Shown here in pieces: positions 26,812-35,346 of a DNA stretch of 64,000 nucleotides; the stretch's first letter is position 1; each line of letters starts with the position of its first letter. The notes beneath the pieces were generated by a model that was given only the letters and a program-made list of their open reading frames with translations, made no database searches and was not told where the DNA came from. Position numbers and translations under genes: made by a program. The stretch is from Cecembia rubra (GTDB taxonomy: Bacteria > Bacteroidota > Bacteroidia > Cytophagales > Cyclobacteriaceae): assembly GCF_003014575.1 (NCBI RefSeq), contig NZ_PYGF01000012.1, forward strand, positions 1 through 64,000, given 5' to 3'.

Positions 26812-27663
26812 CTACAACCCATGTTTTGCCATCATTTTCTTGATATGGGCAAACCCATTTTCAGCCATATCCCAGGGTTCTGAAAATTGTCTCCAAACCC
26901 CGATGGCATTGGCAAAGTCAGGGTCATTCCGTGTAAATCCTTCAATGGTAAGCCATCCCTGGTAATTGATTTCAGCTAAGGCTGCGAATGTTTCATCCCA
27001 GAGCACATGTCCCGAACCGGGTGTTCCCCTGTCGTTTTCGCTGATATGGAAATGGGCCAAACGGGGACCGATGCTTCTGATGGCATCACCCATTTTTTTT
27101 TCCTCCATATTGGCATGGTGGGTATCAAACATGGCTTTTACATTGGGGTGGTTGACTTTGCCCAATAAATGCCCCAATTGCTCCATGGTGTTGCATAGAT
27201 AGCATTCGAATCGGTTGAGGGCCTCTGGGGTCAGCAGGATTCCTGCCTGCGCCGCATAATCTCCTGCCTGATGGAGCATTTCGGCACTTCTTTCATACTC
27301 TGCTTCCTGTGGGGCAGCTTTAGAAAAAGTGGCAAAGGCAGAGTGAATGGGGCCGCATAAGACCTGCGAACCCAGATCATGTGAGCGGTCAATGGTCCAT
27401 TTGATCTTTTCCAGCCCTTTTTGCCGAACAGCTGCATCAGCACTGATCAGGTTTTCTTCCGGACTTAAGACAGAGACCGTGGTAACTTCCAAACCAATTT
27501 CCCTGCAATAGTTTCCTATGTTTTTATAAGCTGCTTCATCGGGAGAGCCCACAAAAAATTCGGCCCCATCATATCCGATTTTTTTGAGTCTGTCCAGGAT
27601 AGGTTTGAGCTCATCTGACATGTTGGCCGACCAGGCCAGGACATTGAATCCGATTTTGTTCAT
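26812..27663 (-). CDS. Ketose 3-epimerase-like TIM-barrel protein (D-tagatose/D-psicose 3-epimerase family), copy A
   Basis: A 283-residue cytoplasmic TIM barrel with the full site of ketose 3-epimerases: Glu147 in LLTPEALNRFE, Asp180 in VKAMFDTHHANMEE, His206 in LAHFHISENDRGTPGSGH and Glu241 in WLTIEGF. These should bind one divalent metal and move the C3 proton of a ketose or keto-sugar. Residue 221 is Leu (HVLWDE) where copy B and, by family knowledge, most relatives have Pro. The ATG is preceded by ACCAAAATAACCA. It lies 124 bp downstream of ThuA on the same strand, suggesting a shared pathway on an oxidised sugar. The substrate cannot be told from sequence. Confidence 0.87.
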   Translation of the reverse strand: MNKIGFNVLAWSANMSDELKPILDRLKKIGYDGAEFFVGSPDEAAYKNIGNYCREIGLEVTTVSVLSPEENLISADAAVRQKGLEKIKWTIDRSHDLGSQVLCGPIHSAFATFSKAAPQEAEYERSAEMLHQAGDYAAQAGILLTPEALNRFECYLCNTMEQLGHLLGKVNHPNVKAMFDTHHANMEEKKMGDAIRSIGPRLAHFHISENDRGTPGSGHVLWDETFAALAEINYQGWLTIEGFTRNDPDFANAIGVWRQFSEPWDMAENGFAHIKKMMAKHGL

Positions 27664-27734
27664 TGGTTATTTTGGTTTATTTGTTCATCATGAAGTATGG
27701 GCCTTAAACTCAATCTTTTGAATACCAAGGTTGT

Positions 27735-27786
27735 ATTCTAGCGCAAGTCTTAAGTCTAGCGTCTAGCGTCTAGCGTCTTGTATCTA
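27735..27786 (-). repeat. Purine-rich tract with three perfect GTCTAGC heptamers
   Basis: On the plus strand GTCTAGC is repeated in tandem at 27754-27774 followed by GTCTTG, inside a tract that ends one base before the ThuA stop. Read on the ThuA coding strand it is purine-rich (GACGCTAGACGCTAGACGCT). It is copied with the surrounding DNA at 62825-62876. Confidence 0.75.
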
Positions 27787-27787
27787 T

Positions 27788-28825
27788 TTACTTGAAATCC
27801 TCCACCTTCATTCCTTTTCTGAATGTTCCAAATCCAAACATGGATGGTTCGTATTTTCCTACAATAGAGACATTCATATCTGCTATAATTTTATCCGGCA
27901 TATCGAGGGCCCAAAAAGCAGCATTGACGATCAATCTTCGCAGGTCTTCACTGACCAGGTCAACGGAAGCTCCCATAGTCGTGGTGAAGACTTTTCCTTT
28001 CTTTCCCCCTTCAATCTGGTAATCCTTGGTCCAGGCCATAGGCATAATGGATTTTTCCCAGTTGACTGGAGACTCGGGGTTCATTCCCGAAGTGGGCACG
28101 CCATAGATCAGTACTTCTGCATCTTTGGGGATGTTTTTCACAGTATATACGTCAGATGCAGCCCAAATGTCCTTCACCCCTCTAAGGATTGGGTGGTCCT
28201 GCTGCTGGGCAATCCCATCAATCAATGCCCTTGCTCCTTCTGTACCGTGGTCACCATGATGGGCCACCCAGGTTTCTCCGAGTATTTGTTGACCGAAACC
28301 GCCTTCCCATCCTATTTCTGCATTCCTCCAATGGTATTTGGCAAAAGGACTGTTTTTGTTTTTTTCATAATGGAAAGCATGGGTAGCTGTCCGCATCCCT
28401 ATAATAGGCTTCCCTGCCAATATGTAATTATGGAAATGTTGTGTTTGCTCATCGGGCAATTCCCTGAATCTGGTCAGTAGAATCATCAGATCTGCTTTTT
28501 CCAAATGTTCGAGACCAGGAATGTTATTTTGGTAAGAAGGCACAATATGGCCCGATTCAGGCTCTATAGGAAATAGCACGGTACAGGTAAATCCATAATG
28601 TTGGGCCAGCAATTTACCCAGCATGGGCATGGCTTCTTCAGAACGGTATTCGTCGTCCCCGCTTACCAGTACAATGTGCCTGCCCTTTCCAGGCCCTTCT
28701 TTTCCTTCAAATCTGAGCCAGGTTTTTCCATCCTGTGCTTGACAAGTGTTAATTGTGAATATGAAAAAGGCCAAGTTGAGCAGCAGGTGGACCTTAAAAG
28801 AGAGGATAATTTTGAACGGGTTCAT
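27788..28825 (-). CDS. Secreted ThuA-domain protein, copy A
   Basis: A 345-residue protein with a signal peptide (LLLNLAFFIFTINTCQAQ), then the ThuA glutamine-amidotransferase-like fold: RHIVLVSGDDEYRSEEAMPMLGK at the start, PIIGMRTATHAFHYEKN in the nucleophile-elbow region (Thr/Ala instead of a Cys nucleophile), and TWVAHHGDHGTEG. ThuA was named for trehalose/maltitol use in rhizobia, where the partner ThuB is a Gfo/Idh/MocA dehydrogenase. Here it is secreted and paired with a ketose 3-epimerase gene. The mature part is identical to copy B at protein level; only the signal peptide differs. It diverges from the sugar porter gene. Confidence 0.88.
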   Translation of the reverse strand: MNPFKIILSFKVHLLLNLAFFIFTINTCQAQDGKTWLRFEGKEGPGKGRHIVLVSGDDEYRSEEAMPMLGKLLAQHYGFTCTVLFPIEPESGHIVPSYQNNIPGLEHLEKADLMILLTRFRELPDEQTQHFHNYILAGKPIIGMRTATHAFHYEKNKNSPFAKYHWRNAEIGWEGGFGQQILGETWVAHHGDHGTEGARALIDGIAQQQDHPILRGVKDIWAASDVYTVKNIPKDAEVLIYGVPTSGMNPESPVNWEKSIMPMAWTKDYQIEGGKKGKVFTTTMGASVDLVSEDLRRLIVNAAFWALDMPDKIIADMNVSIVGKYEPSMFGFGTFRKGMKVEDFK

Positions 28826-28986
28826 GTCTTGTATTTGGAACAGGCAATTAAATTATTTTTAAAAGGTTGATAAAAAAAGTTTTGCGGTATTATTTTCATA
28901 AAAACTTGCCAAAACCATTATATTGCTTCAGTTCTGCCAAATTATAGTGTTTATAAAACCTGTTCAATAGCTTAAACTTCTGATTT

Positions 28987-30393
28987 GTGGCCACCGAAAT
29001 TAAGTACAATCAAAGATACATTTGGTTAATCAGTCTCACCGCCGCTTTGGGTGGATTTCTTTTCGGCTATGATTGGGTAGTCATCGGTGGGGCTAAGCCT
29101 TTTTATGAACCTTATTTCAATATCACACTACCCAGTCAGCAAGGTTGGGGAACCAGTTCTGCTTTGGTTGGCTGTATGATTGGAGCTGCATTGTGCATAT
29201 GGGTAAGTGACAAATTTGGAAGAAAGCGGCTTTTGATCTTTGCCGGTTTGCTGTTTTCGGTCTCAGCGCTGGGCACAGCTTGGTCATATAGCTTTTGGTG
29301 GTTTAATTTTTACAGGATAATGGGCGGTGTGGCGATGGGAATTGCCCTGAATCTTTCTCCTCTCTACATTGCAGAAATTGCACCACCTGAAAAAAGAGGC
29401 ATGCTTGTTACCTTTAATCAGCTCTTGGTGATGATTGGGGTCTTATTGGCGCAACTGATCAACTGGCAGATATCCTTAATCGATAATGAACTTTCGGATA
29501 CGGCCACATTCGAGCAGATTGCCTCTAGTTGGGCAGGTAATTATGCATGGAGGTGGATGTTTGCTGCTGAGTTTGTCCCTGCCTTTCTCTTTTTTGTGTT
29601 GATGTTCTTTGTCCCTGAAAGTGCCCGATGGTTGGTTAAGAATAAAGAAGTTCAAAAAGCCAGAGAAATTCTGACCAAGATAGGCGGGGAGTTTTATGCA
29701 GAATTATCTATTTCTGAAATCAATGCCACACTTTCAAAGGAAAATCTTTCTAGGGTTAACCTAAAAGAACTATTCCAAAGAAACATCTTGAAATTTATAG
29801 CCATCGGAGTCTTTCTGTCTTTTCTACAGCAGTGGAGCGGGGTGAATGTAATCATCTATTATGCTGCAGATATTTTTCAGGCAGCAGGTTATACTTTGAA
29901 GCAGATGATGCTGAATATCGTAGTGATCGGTTCGGTCATGGTACTTTCGGTGTTCATCACCATTTTCACAGTGGATAAATTTGGAAGGAAGAAATTATTG
30001 CTTATCGGTACTTCCACCATGGCCTTTCTGTATCTGCTGATAGGATTGACTTTTTATCAAGACATAGGAGGGGCAATCGTAGTATTCTTGGTCTTGACAA
30101 ATGTGATGTTTTACTCTTTCACCCTTGCACCATTGCTTTGGGTGGTCCTTTCAGAGATTTTCCCGACAAGGGTGAGAGGGGCTGCCATGTCCATTGCAGC
30201 CTTGGCACATTGGGTGGGTAATTTTACGCTGACTTTCAGTTTTCCTACCATCAAAGAAAATCTGGGCTGGGCCAATAATTTCTGGCTTTATGGGTTGATT
30301 TGTTTGCTTGGATTTTTTGTATTGAAATGGGTCTTACCGGAAACCAAAGGAAAAACATTGGAGGAAATTGAAAAGCAGTTTATCAATAAATGA
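28987..30393 (+). CDS. MFS sugar porter
   Basis: A 468-residue major facilitator with ~12 membrane helices and sugar-porter signatures: FGYDWVVIGGAKPFYEPYF near the start, DKFGRKRLLIFAG in loop 2-3, PESARWLVKNKE after helix 6, QQWSGVNVIIYYAADIF in helix 7 and PETKGKTLEEIE at the C-terminus. It starts at a GTG (28987). It should import a monosaccharide with protons. Its neighbours include araB/araD 2 kb downstream and ThuA divergently, so arabinose or another pentose is a reasonable but unproved substrate; no other sugar importer of this type lies in the window. Confidence 0.92.
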   Translation: MATEIKYNQRYIWLISLTAALGGFLFGYDWVVIGGAKPFYEPYFNITLPSQQGWGTSSALVGCMIGAALCIWVSDKFGRKRLLIFAGLLFSVSALGTAWSYSFWWFNFYRIMGGVAMGIALNLSPLYIAEIAPPEKRGMLVTFNQLLVMIGVLLAQLINWQISLIDNELSDTATFEQIASSWAGNYAWRWMFAAEFVPAFLFFVLMFFVPESARWLVKNKEVQKAREILTKIGGEFYAELSISEINATLSKENLSRVNLKELFQRNILKFIAIGVFLSFLQQWSGVNVIIYYAADIFQAAGYTLKQMMLNIVVIGSVMVLSVFITIFTVDKFGRKKLLLIGTSTMAFLYLLIGLTFYQDIGGAIVVFLVLTNVMFYSFTLAPLLWVVLSEIFPTRVRGAAMSIAALAHWVGNFTLTFSFPTIKENLGWANNFWLYGLICLLGFFVLKWVLPETKGKTLEEIEKQFINK

Positions 30394-30539
30394 GAATATA
30401 TCGATTGACTTGATATTTTTTAATTTTTGATGTGCATATCGGAAAAATTCTGATAATCCCCATGCTTGGAAACAGGACAATACAGGACAGCAATCTTCCC
30501 TGAAATTTTGTATTTTCCAATCCAAACCCAAAGCAACTT

Positions 30540-31940
30540 ATGGAAAATAGTACAGCCATCCAAGAAAGCCTATCGGTAAGTGAATTTGAACGCCAACCTG
30601 TGCCTTCTTCCCAATTCAAAGACTGGAGGAAATTTTTGGGCATGTATGCGGGAGAACATGCCGCTGGAACAGAGTTTGTCATAGGACCTCTTTTCCTAAC
30701 AGCCGGCGTATCAGCTTTTGACCTGATAGTTGGATTGTTGCTGGGCAATTTTCTTGCAGTCCTGACCTGGAGGTATATTACGACGCCCATTGCTACTGCA
30801 GAAAGATTGACCCTTTATTACAAATTGGAGAAAATTGCTGGGAGAAAGCTGGTTACAGGATATAACCTTGCCAATGGCCTTTTATTCTGTTTTTTGGCAG
30901 GAGCCATGATCACTGTTTCGGCTACAGCTGTGGGTATTCCTTTCAATATGCCCATGCCTGCTTTGACGGACACTACTCCTAACAGCCTTTCCTGGGTTTT
31001 GGTGGTATTGGGCGTGGGGGCTGTAATTTCCATTGTCGCTGCCAAAGGTTACGATGCTGTTTCGAAATTTTCCAATATCTCCGCACCCTGGATGGTCATT
31101 GTGTTTTTGATTGCGGGAATAGTGGCTGCCAAAAGATTGGGTGTTGAGAGTTTGTCCGATCTTTGGGCAGTTTGGGGCACAGGTTCAGAGCCATTTCCAG
31201 GACAGATCAAGTTTACCTTTTGGCATGTGCTGTTTTTTGCCTGGTTCTGCAATGCTGCCATGCATTTGGGCATGTCAGACCTCTCTGTATTGCGCTATGC
31301 GGATAAAAATTCTGTGGGCTGGACCACTGCTGCGGGGATGTATGTAGGACACTTTATGGCCTGGATTTCTGCTTGCCTGATGTTCGCCTTGTATCTGAAG
31401 AGTCCGGAAGCCGCCGCCATATTTGCCAGTGGTGGGGTGCCTCCTGTGGCTCCGGGACCCTTGGCTTATGAAGTCGTGGGCATTGCAGGTTTGATCTGTG
31501 TGTTAGTAGCAGGCTGGACTACGGCAAATCCTACGATTTACAGAGCTGGATTGGCTTTTCAGGCTATTTTTCCTAAAAGTTCTACGGTAAAGGTCACTTT
31601 GGTGACCGGTGGTATTGCTACCATTGCAGGTTTGTTCCCAGCTTTTGCCATGAAGTTGCTGGATTTTGTGGCAGTATATGGGTTTATCTTGGCACCAATT
31701 GGGGCTGTGATTTTCTTCGAGCATTATTTGGCAGGCAGGTTGGGCTTGGTCAAAAATTATGCATCCGCTAATGGCATTACTTTCAACGCAGCAGTTTTAT
31801 TGGCATGGCTGATCAGTATGGCAGTTTTTTATAGCCTATCTGTTTACCAAGGGGTATTTCTTTCTTTCTTTACCTTACCGGCCTGGATTGCCTGTGGTGT
31901 TTTGTACTTATTGTTCAGTAAAATCTTCCAGAAATCATAA
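30540..31940 (+). CDS. NCS1-family (purine-cytosine permease-like) transporter
   Basis: A 466-residue membrane protein with about 12 helices and the N-terminal NCS1 region FLGMYAGEHAAGTEFVIGPLFLTAG, continued by GNFLAVLTWRYITTPIATAERLTLYYKLEKIAGRK. The family imports nucleobases, hydantoins or pyridoxine-like compounds with sodium or protons. It follows the sugar porter by 146 bp on the same strand. Placement among sugar genes is odd: no nucleobase or nucleoside catabolic gene is in the window, so it may carry a ribosyl-type or unknown compound. Confidence 0.82.
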   Translation: MENSTAIQESLSVSEFERQPVPSSQFKDWRKFLGMYAGEHAAGTEFVIGPLFLTAGVSAFDLIVGLLLGNFLAVLTWRYITTPIATAERLTLYYKLEKIAGRKLVTGYNLANGLLFCFLAGAMITVSATAVGIPFNMPMPALTDTTPNSLSWVLVVLGVGAVISIVAAKGYDAVSKFSNISAPWMVIVFLIAGIVAAKRLGVESLSDLWAVWGTGSEPFPGQIKFTFWHVLFFAWFCNAAMHLGMSDLSVLRYADKNSVGWTTAAGMYVGHFMAWISACLMFALYLKSPEAAAIFASGGVPPVAPGPLAYEVVGIAGLICVLVAGWTTANPTIYRAGLAFQAIFPKSSTVKVTLVTGGIATIAGLFPAFAMKLLDFVAVYGFILAPIGAVIFFEHYLAGRLGLVKNYASANGITFNAAVLLAWLISMAVFYSLSVYQGVFLSFFTLPAWIACGVLYLLFSKIFQKS

Positions 31941-32385
31941 AAAATTAAACTTTGCAATTCATATTATTAAATTGACAATATTTCAATAATTTTTGAAACA
32001 AAAGAGTGTTGGGATATTGAGGTTCCTGAATATTAGCTTATTAAGTTGCTGTTTTAAAACTGAAAAATGAACTTCTGTTTTGAAAAAAAAATGAATTCAG
32101 TGCATGTTTTTGTGTCAAAGTCAAATGATGATATTGTCAATATTTGTATTGAGAATATCCATCCTTACAAGATAATTGACCCAGACATCTTGTAGAGGGG
32201 CATATAAGCAAGTACCGTAAATGTGGAATATGTAACAGGACCTTTTATCAATTCCCATAGTCCTTTGGAGAAGAATGATATAGATATAAGGTCCGCTATC
32301 CTAGATTTTAAACTGAATATGGACTAATTAAAAAATCGCAATACCTGTATCCCAGTATTGAAGGTGAGGGTGAAACCAAAATAAA
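31941..32385. other. 445-bp intergenic region upstream of araB with two ATTGnCAATAT sites
   Basis: ATTGACAATATT at 31972 and GATATTGTCAATATTTG near 32131 are related inverted motifs; both contain a small palindrome ATTG-N-CAAT. They may be operators for an arabinose regulator, none of which is in the window. The rest has no gene; a short open stretch ending at ~32326 (VEYVTGPFINSHSPLEK) is not recognised. Confidence 0.4.
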
Positions 32386-34056
32386 ATGAAAGATCAATTT
32401 GTTATAGGACTTGACTATGGAACTGATTCTGTAAGGGCAGTTTTGGTCAATGCTTCAAACGGAGAATGTTTGGCGAGTCAATTATACTGGTATCCAAGGT
32501 GGAAGCAAGGGAAATTCTGCAATGCAGTAGCCAATCAATTCAGGCAACATCCTTTAGATCATTTGGAAGGTTTAGAATTCACTATAAAGAGAGTTTTAGG
32601 GCAATCCAAAATCCAAGCAGAACAGGTTAAAGGTATTTGTGTGGACACAACCGGTTCTTCACCCTTGCCTGTTGATAAGAGGGGTCAGTCTTTGGCACTC
32701 AATCCTAATTTTTTTGAAAACCCCAATGCGATGATGGTTTTATGGAAAGATCACACTGCAATTAGTGAAGCGAATGAAATCAATAGAATAGTAAAGTCTT
32801 GGGGAGGGGAAGATTATACCAAATATGAAGGAGGGATTTATTCATCTGAGTGGTTTTGGGCCAAGATCCTGCATATAGTAAGAACGGATGAGTCTGTTAA
32901 GAATGAAGCATTTTCATGGATGGAGCATTGCGATTACCTAACCGGTCAATTGATTGGCTGCTCAGATCCACTTAAACTTAAAAGAAGCCGGTGTGCTGCA
33001 GGCCATAAAGCCTTATGGCATCCCAGCTGGGGAGGTCTCCCTTCAAAGGAATTTTTATCACAATTTGACCCCTACCTTGCCACTCTTTCTGAAAGATTGT
33101 ATACGGAAACCTATACTTCTGATGAGGTAGCTGGTAATCTCTCTGCAGAATGGGCTGAAAAGCTTGGATTATCCACAGATGTAGTAGTAGCAGTGGGAAC
33201 ATTTGATGCCCATGCAGGAGCAGTGGGTGGACAGATTTCAGAAAATACTCTCGTTAAAGTAATGGGTACTTCGACCTGTGATATTATGGTGTCTAGTAAG
33301 GAGCAGTTGGGAGAAAAATTGATAAGTGGGATTTGTGGGCAAGTAGATGGATCTGTTATCCCCGGGACCATTGGATTGGAAGCAGGACAATCAGGTTTTG
33401 GTGATGTATTGGCTTGGTTTAAAAATTTAATTGTCAAACCAACCGCTGATTTGATCCAAAAACGGTCCTATTTGAATGCAGACCAAAAAGCGGATCTGAT
33501 CAGGGAATTGGAAGAAGAGTTGATCGTATACCTTTCCAATGAAGCCCTTAAGATTCCTGTGGAGGAATCAAGCATAATCGCATTGGATTGGATCAATGGA
33601 AGAAGAACACCTGACGCAAACCAAACACTTAAAGGTGCTATCAAAAACCTGAATATGGGTTCAGATGCTGTAAGGGTTTTCAAATCCTTGGTAGAGTCTA
33701 TCTGTTTTGGTTCGAAATGTATTGTGGATAGGTTTTCCGAAGAAGGGGTGAAAATAGAAAATGTAATCGGTTTAGGAGGAGTGGCCAAGAAGTCAGAACT
33801 GGTTATGCAGACTATGGCAGATGTGCTTAATATGCCTATCAAGGTGGCCACATCTGAGCAGGCACCTGCACTTGGTGCAGCCATGTATGCGGCAGTAGCT
33901 GCAGGTATCCATTTGGATACCCAAACTGCGATTTTGGCCATGGGCAATGGTTTTGACAAAGTATATCAACCCATTTCGAAGCATGTTCCAATCTATGAAA
34001 AACTATATAAGGAATACCTAAAGTTTGGGGAAAAGATAGAGCACGGTAATGTCTGA
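32386..34056 (+). CDS. araB: Ribulokinase
   Basis: A 556-residue FGGY kinase of ribulokinase length. Key parts are GLDYGTDSVRAVLVNASNGE at the N-terminus, CVDTTGSSPLPVDKRG, MMVLWKDHTA (substrate-binding Trp-Lys-Asp-His), VGTFDAHAGAVGG with the catalytic Asp, KVMGTSTCDIM, and GLGGVAKKSELVMQTMADVL. It phosphorylates L-ribulose (and D-ribulose) to the 5-phosphate in the cytoplasm. The epimerase araD follows after 126 bp on the same strand. The usual partner araA (L-arabinose isomerase) is not in the window, so the substrate might come from another isomerase or from a distant araA. Confidence 0.94.
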   Translation: MKDQFVIGLDYGTDSVRAVLVNASNGECLASQLYWYPRWKQGKFCNAVANQFRQHPLDHLEGLEFTIKRVLGQSKIQAEQVKGICVDTTGSSPLPVDKRGQSLALNPNFFENPNAMMVLWKDHTAISEANEINRIVKSWGGEDYTKYEGGIYSSEWFWAKILHIVRTDESVKNEAFSWMEHCDYLTGQLIGCSDPLKLKRSRCAAGHKALWHPSWGGLPSKEFLSQFDPYLATLSERLYTETYTSDEVAGNLSAEWAEKLGLSTDVVVAVGTFDAHAGAVGGQISENTLVKVMGTSTCDIMVSSKEQLGEKLISGICGQVDGSVIPGTIGLEAGQSGFGDVLAWFKNLIVKPTADLIQKRSYLNADQKADLIRELEEELIVYLSNEALKIPVEESSIIALDWINGRRTPDANQTLKGAIKNLNMGSDAVRVFKSLVESICFGSKCIVDRFSEEGVKIENVIGLGGVAKKSELVMQTMADVLNMPIKVATSEQAPALGAAMYAAVAAGIHLDTQTAILAMGNGFDKVYQPISKHVPIYEKLYKEYLKFGEKIEHGNV

Positions 34057-34182
34057 GGCAAAAATGATATTCTGAATGTGATGGGTTTTTCTTAGACATG
34101 GCCAAAATATGTGCTTATATTTCCTTCCTTTCTCAAATAGGTGTTTTAACCTCCATTATTCAAATCAAAAAACTTTACCACT

Positions 34183-34881
34183 ATGTACGAAAAGCTTAAA
34201 GAATCCTGCTACAGAGCCAACATGCAACTTCCAAGATTAGGTCTGGTAGTATATACTTTTGGTAATGTCAGTGAAGTAGATCGGGAAATGGGGGTTTTTG
34301 CCATTAAACCAAGTGGCATTCCTTATGAAGAATTAAGGGTCGAAGACATCGTTATTGTTGATTTCAACAATAATATCGTCGAAGGGAAAATGCGCCCTTC
34401 ATCCGATACAAAAACCCATGCTTTCTTGTATAAGCATTGGAAAAATATTGGAGGAATCTGTCATACCCATTCTACTTATGCGGTTTCTTGGGCTCAAGCC
34501 ATTAAGGATATTCCCATTTTTGGCACTACGCATGCAGACCATTTGACAACAGATATTCCCTGCGCCTCTCCTATGGTTGACAGCCTCATTGAAGGAGATT
34601 ATGAACACAATACCGGACAGCAGATCATTGATTGTTTTTTGGAGAAAAACATTGATCCATCTGCGATTGAAATGGTATTGGTAGGGAGTCATGGACCATT
34701 TACTTGGGGAAAAGACGCCTCAAAAGCAGTATACAACAGTAGGGTTTTGGAGGAAATAGCAAAAATGGCCTTTTTGACACTTCAGATCAACCCACAAGCT
34801 CCTAGGTTGAAAGAGGCATTGATTCGTAAGCATTATGATCGTAAGCATGGAGCAAATGCCTATTATGGCCAAGGCTGTTGA
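34183..34881 (+). CDS. araD: L-ribulose-5-phosphate 4-epimerase
   Basis: A 232-residue class II aldolase-fold epimerase. Zinc ligands appear as the paired histidines in ICHTHSTYAVSWAQA and His in LVGSHGPFTWGKDA; FGTTHADHL and a C-terminal KHGANAYYGQ tail match the epimerase subgroup, which uses the late Tyr as acid/base. It interconverts L-ribulose-5-phosphate and D-xylulose-5-phosphate, feeding the pentose phosphate pathway. It follows araB and is the last gene before a 465-bp gap in which araA would often be found. Confidence 0.94.
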   Translation: MYEKLKESCYRANMQLPRLGLVVYTFGNVSEVDREMGVFAIKPSGIPYEELRVEDIVIVDFNNNIVEGKMRPSSDTKTHAFLYKHWKNIGGICHTHSTYAVSWAQAIKDIPIFGTTHADHLTTDIPCASPMVDSLIEGDYEHNTGQQIIDCFLEKNIDPSAIEMVLVGSHGPFTWGKDASKAVYNSRVLEEIAKMAFLTLQINPQAPRLKEALIRKHYDRKHGANAYYGQGC

Positions 34882-35346
34882 TAGTTTTTCGGGTTATACT
34901 GATCCGGGATAATGCGGTGCTATTCTTATTTTTTGCGATGCGACACCCAAGCTTGTTCTTCATTATAATAGAGATTAGTCCCTGCTGTTCCTGAGTTAAG
35001 CTTAGAAATCAAATGGAACTGAACTTGGAAATTATTTGATTCATTGTAAAATGAACTTGGATTGTTCTTGTCCTTTCAATAAATGCTTCTTGGTTATTAT
35101 TAATTATTGGTAACATAATAAAGTAAATGGGTAATATGTTGGATAGTAAGGGACTTGCCTGTAATTAACTTTGCTTCATCAAGTTTCGCAAGCTTATCTG
35201 TAAACGACAAATTGCAGCAGATCTTAGGTTGGAATCCTGGTATAGGTAATTTTTTAAATTTCAATTGTACAAATAGTGCCAACAAAATTGTGGATTAACA
35301 TATAATTCATACTATAATTTGAAAATCTCAAATATCAGATAGGCTT
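34882..35346. other. 465-bp intergenic region, no gene recognised
   Basis: AT-rich, without hairpin terminator or exact promoter box. A 61-codon minus-strand open stretch (35100-35285) is present but has no recognised features. TATAATTTG at ~35313 is one base longer in spacing than the consensus box and could serve the following gene. Confidence 0.4.

Larger units (their letters stand above)
26810..28746. repeat. 1937-bp direct repeat, copy A (epimerase-ThuA module)
   Basis: Identical to 61900-63836 at a constant offset of 35,090 bp except at six positions I found by eye: 26931, 27002, 27118, 28621, 28673 and 28679. The repeat starts just after the epimerase stop and ends within the ThuA signal peptide, exactly before the Cys-Gln-Ala-Gln junction. 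It includes the 124-bp gap between the genes. The central ~1.5 kb (27119-28620) shows no difference. No insertion sequence borders either copy. Confidence 0.95.

Noticed and set aside
31941-32385. Possible small gene or riboswitch upstream of araB
   Set aside because: The open stretches are broken by stops and I could not match any known riboswitch core.
33468-33959. 163-codon minus-strand open frame within araB
   Set aside because: Antisense to conserved FGGY kinase motifs; no independent features.
35100-35285. 61-codon minus-strand open frame between araD and the GH101-like gene
   Set aside because: No motif, start context or neighbour supports it; kept only as part of the intergenic description.
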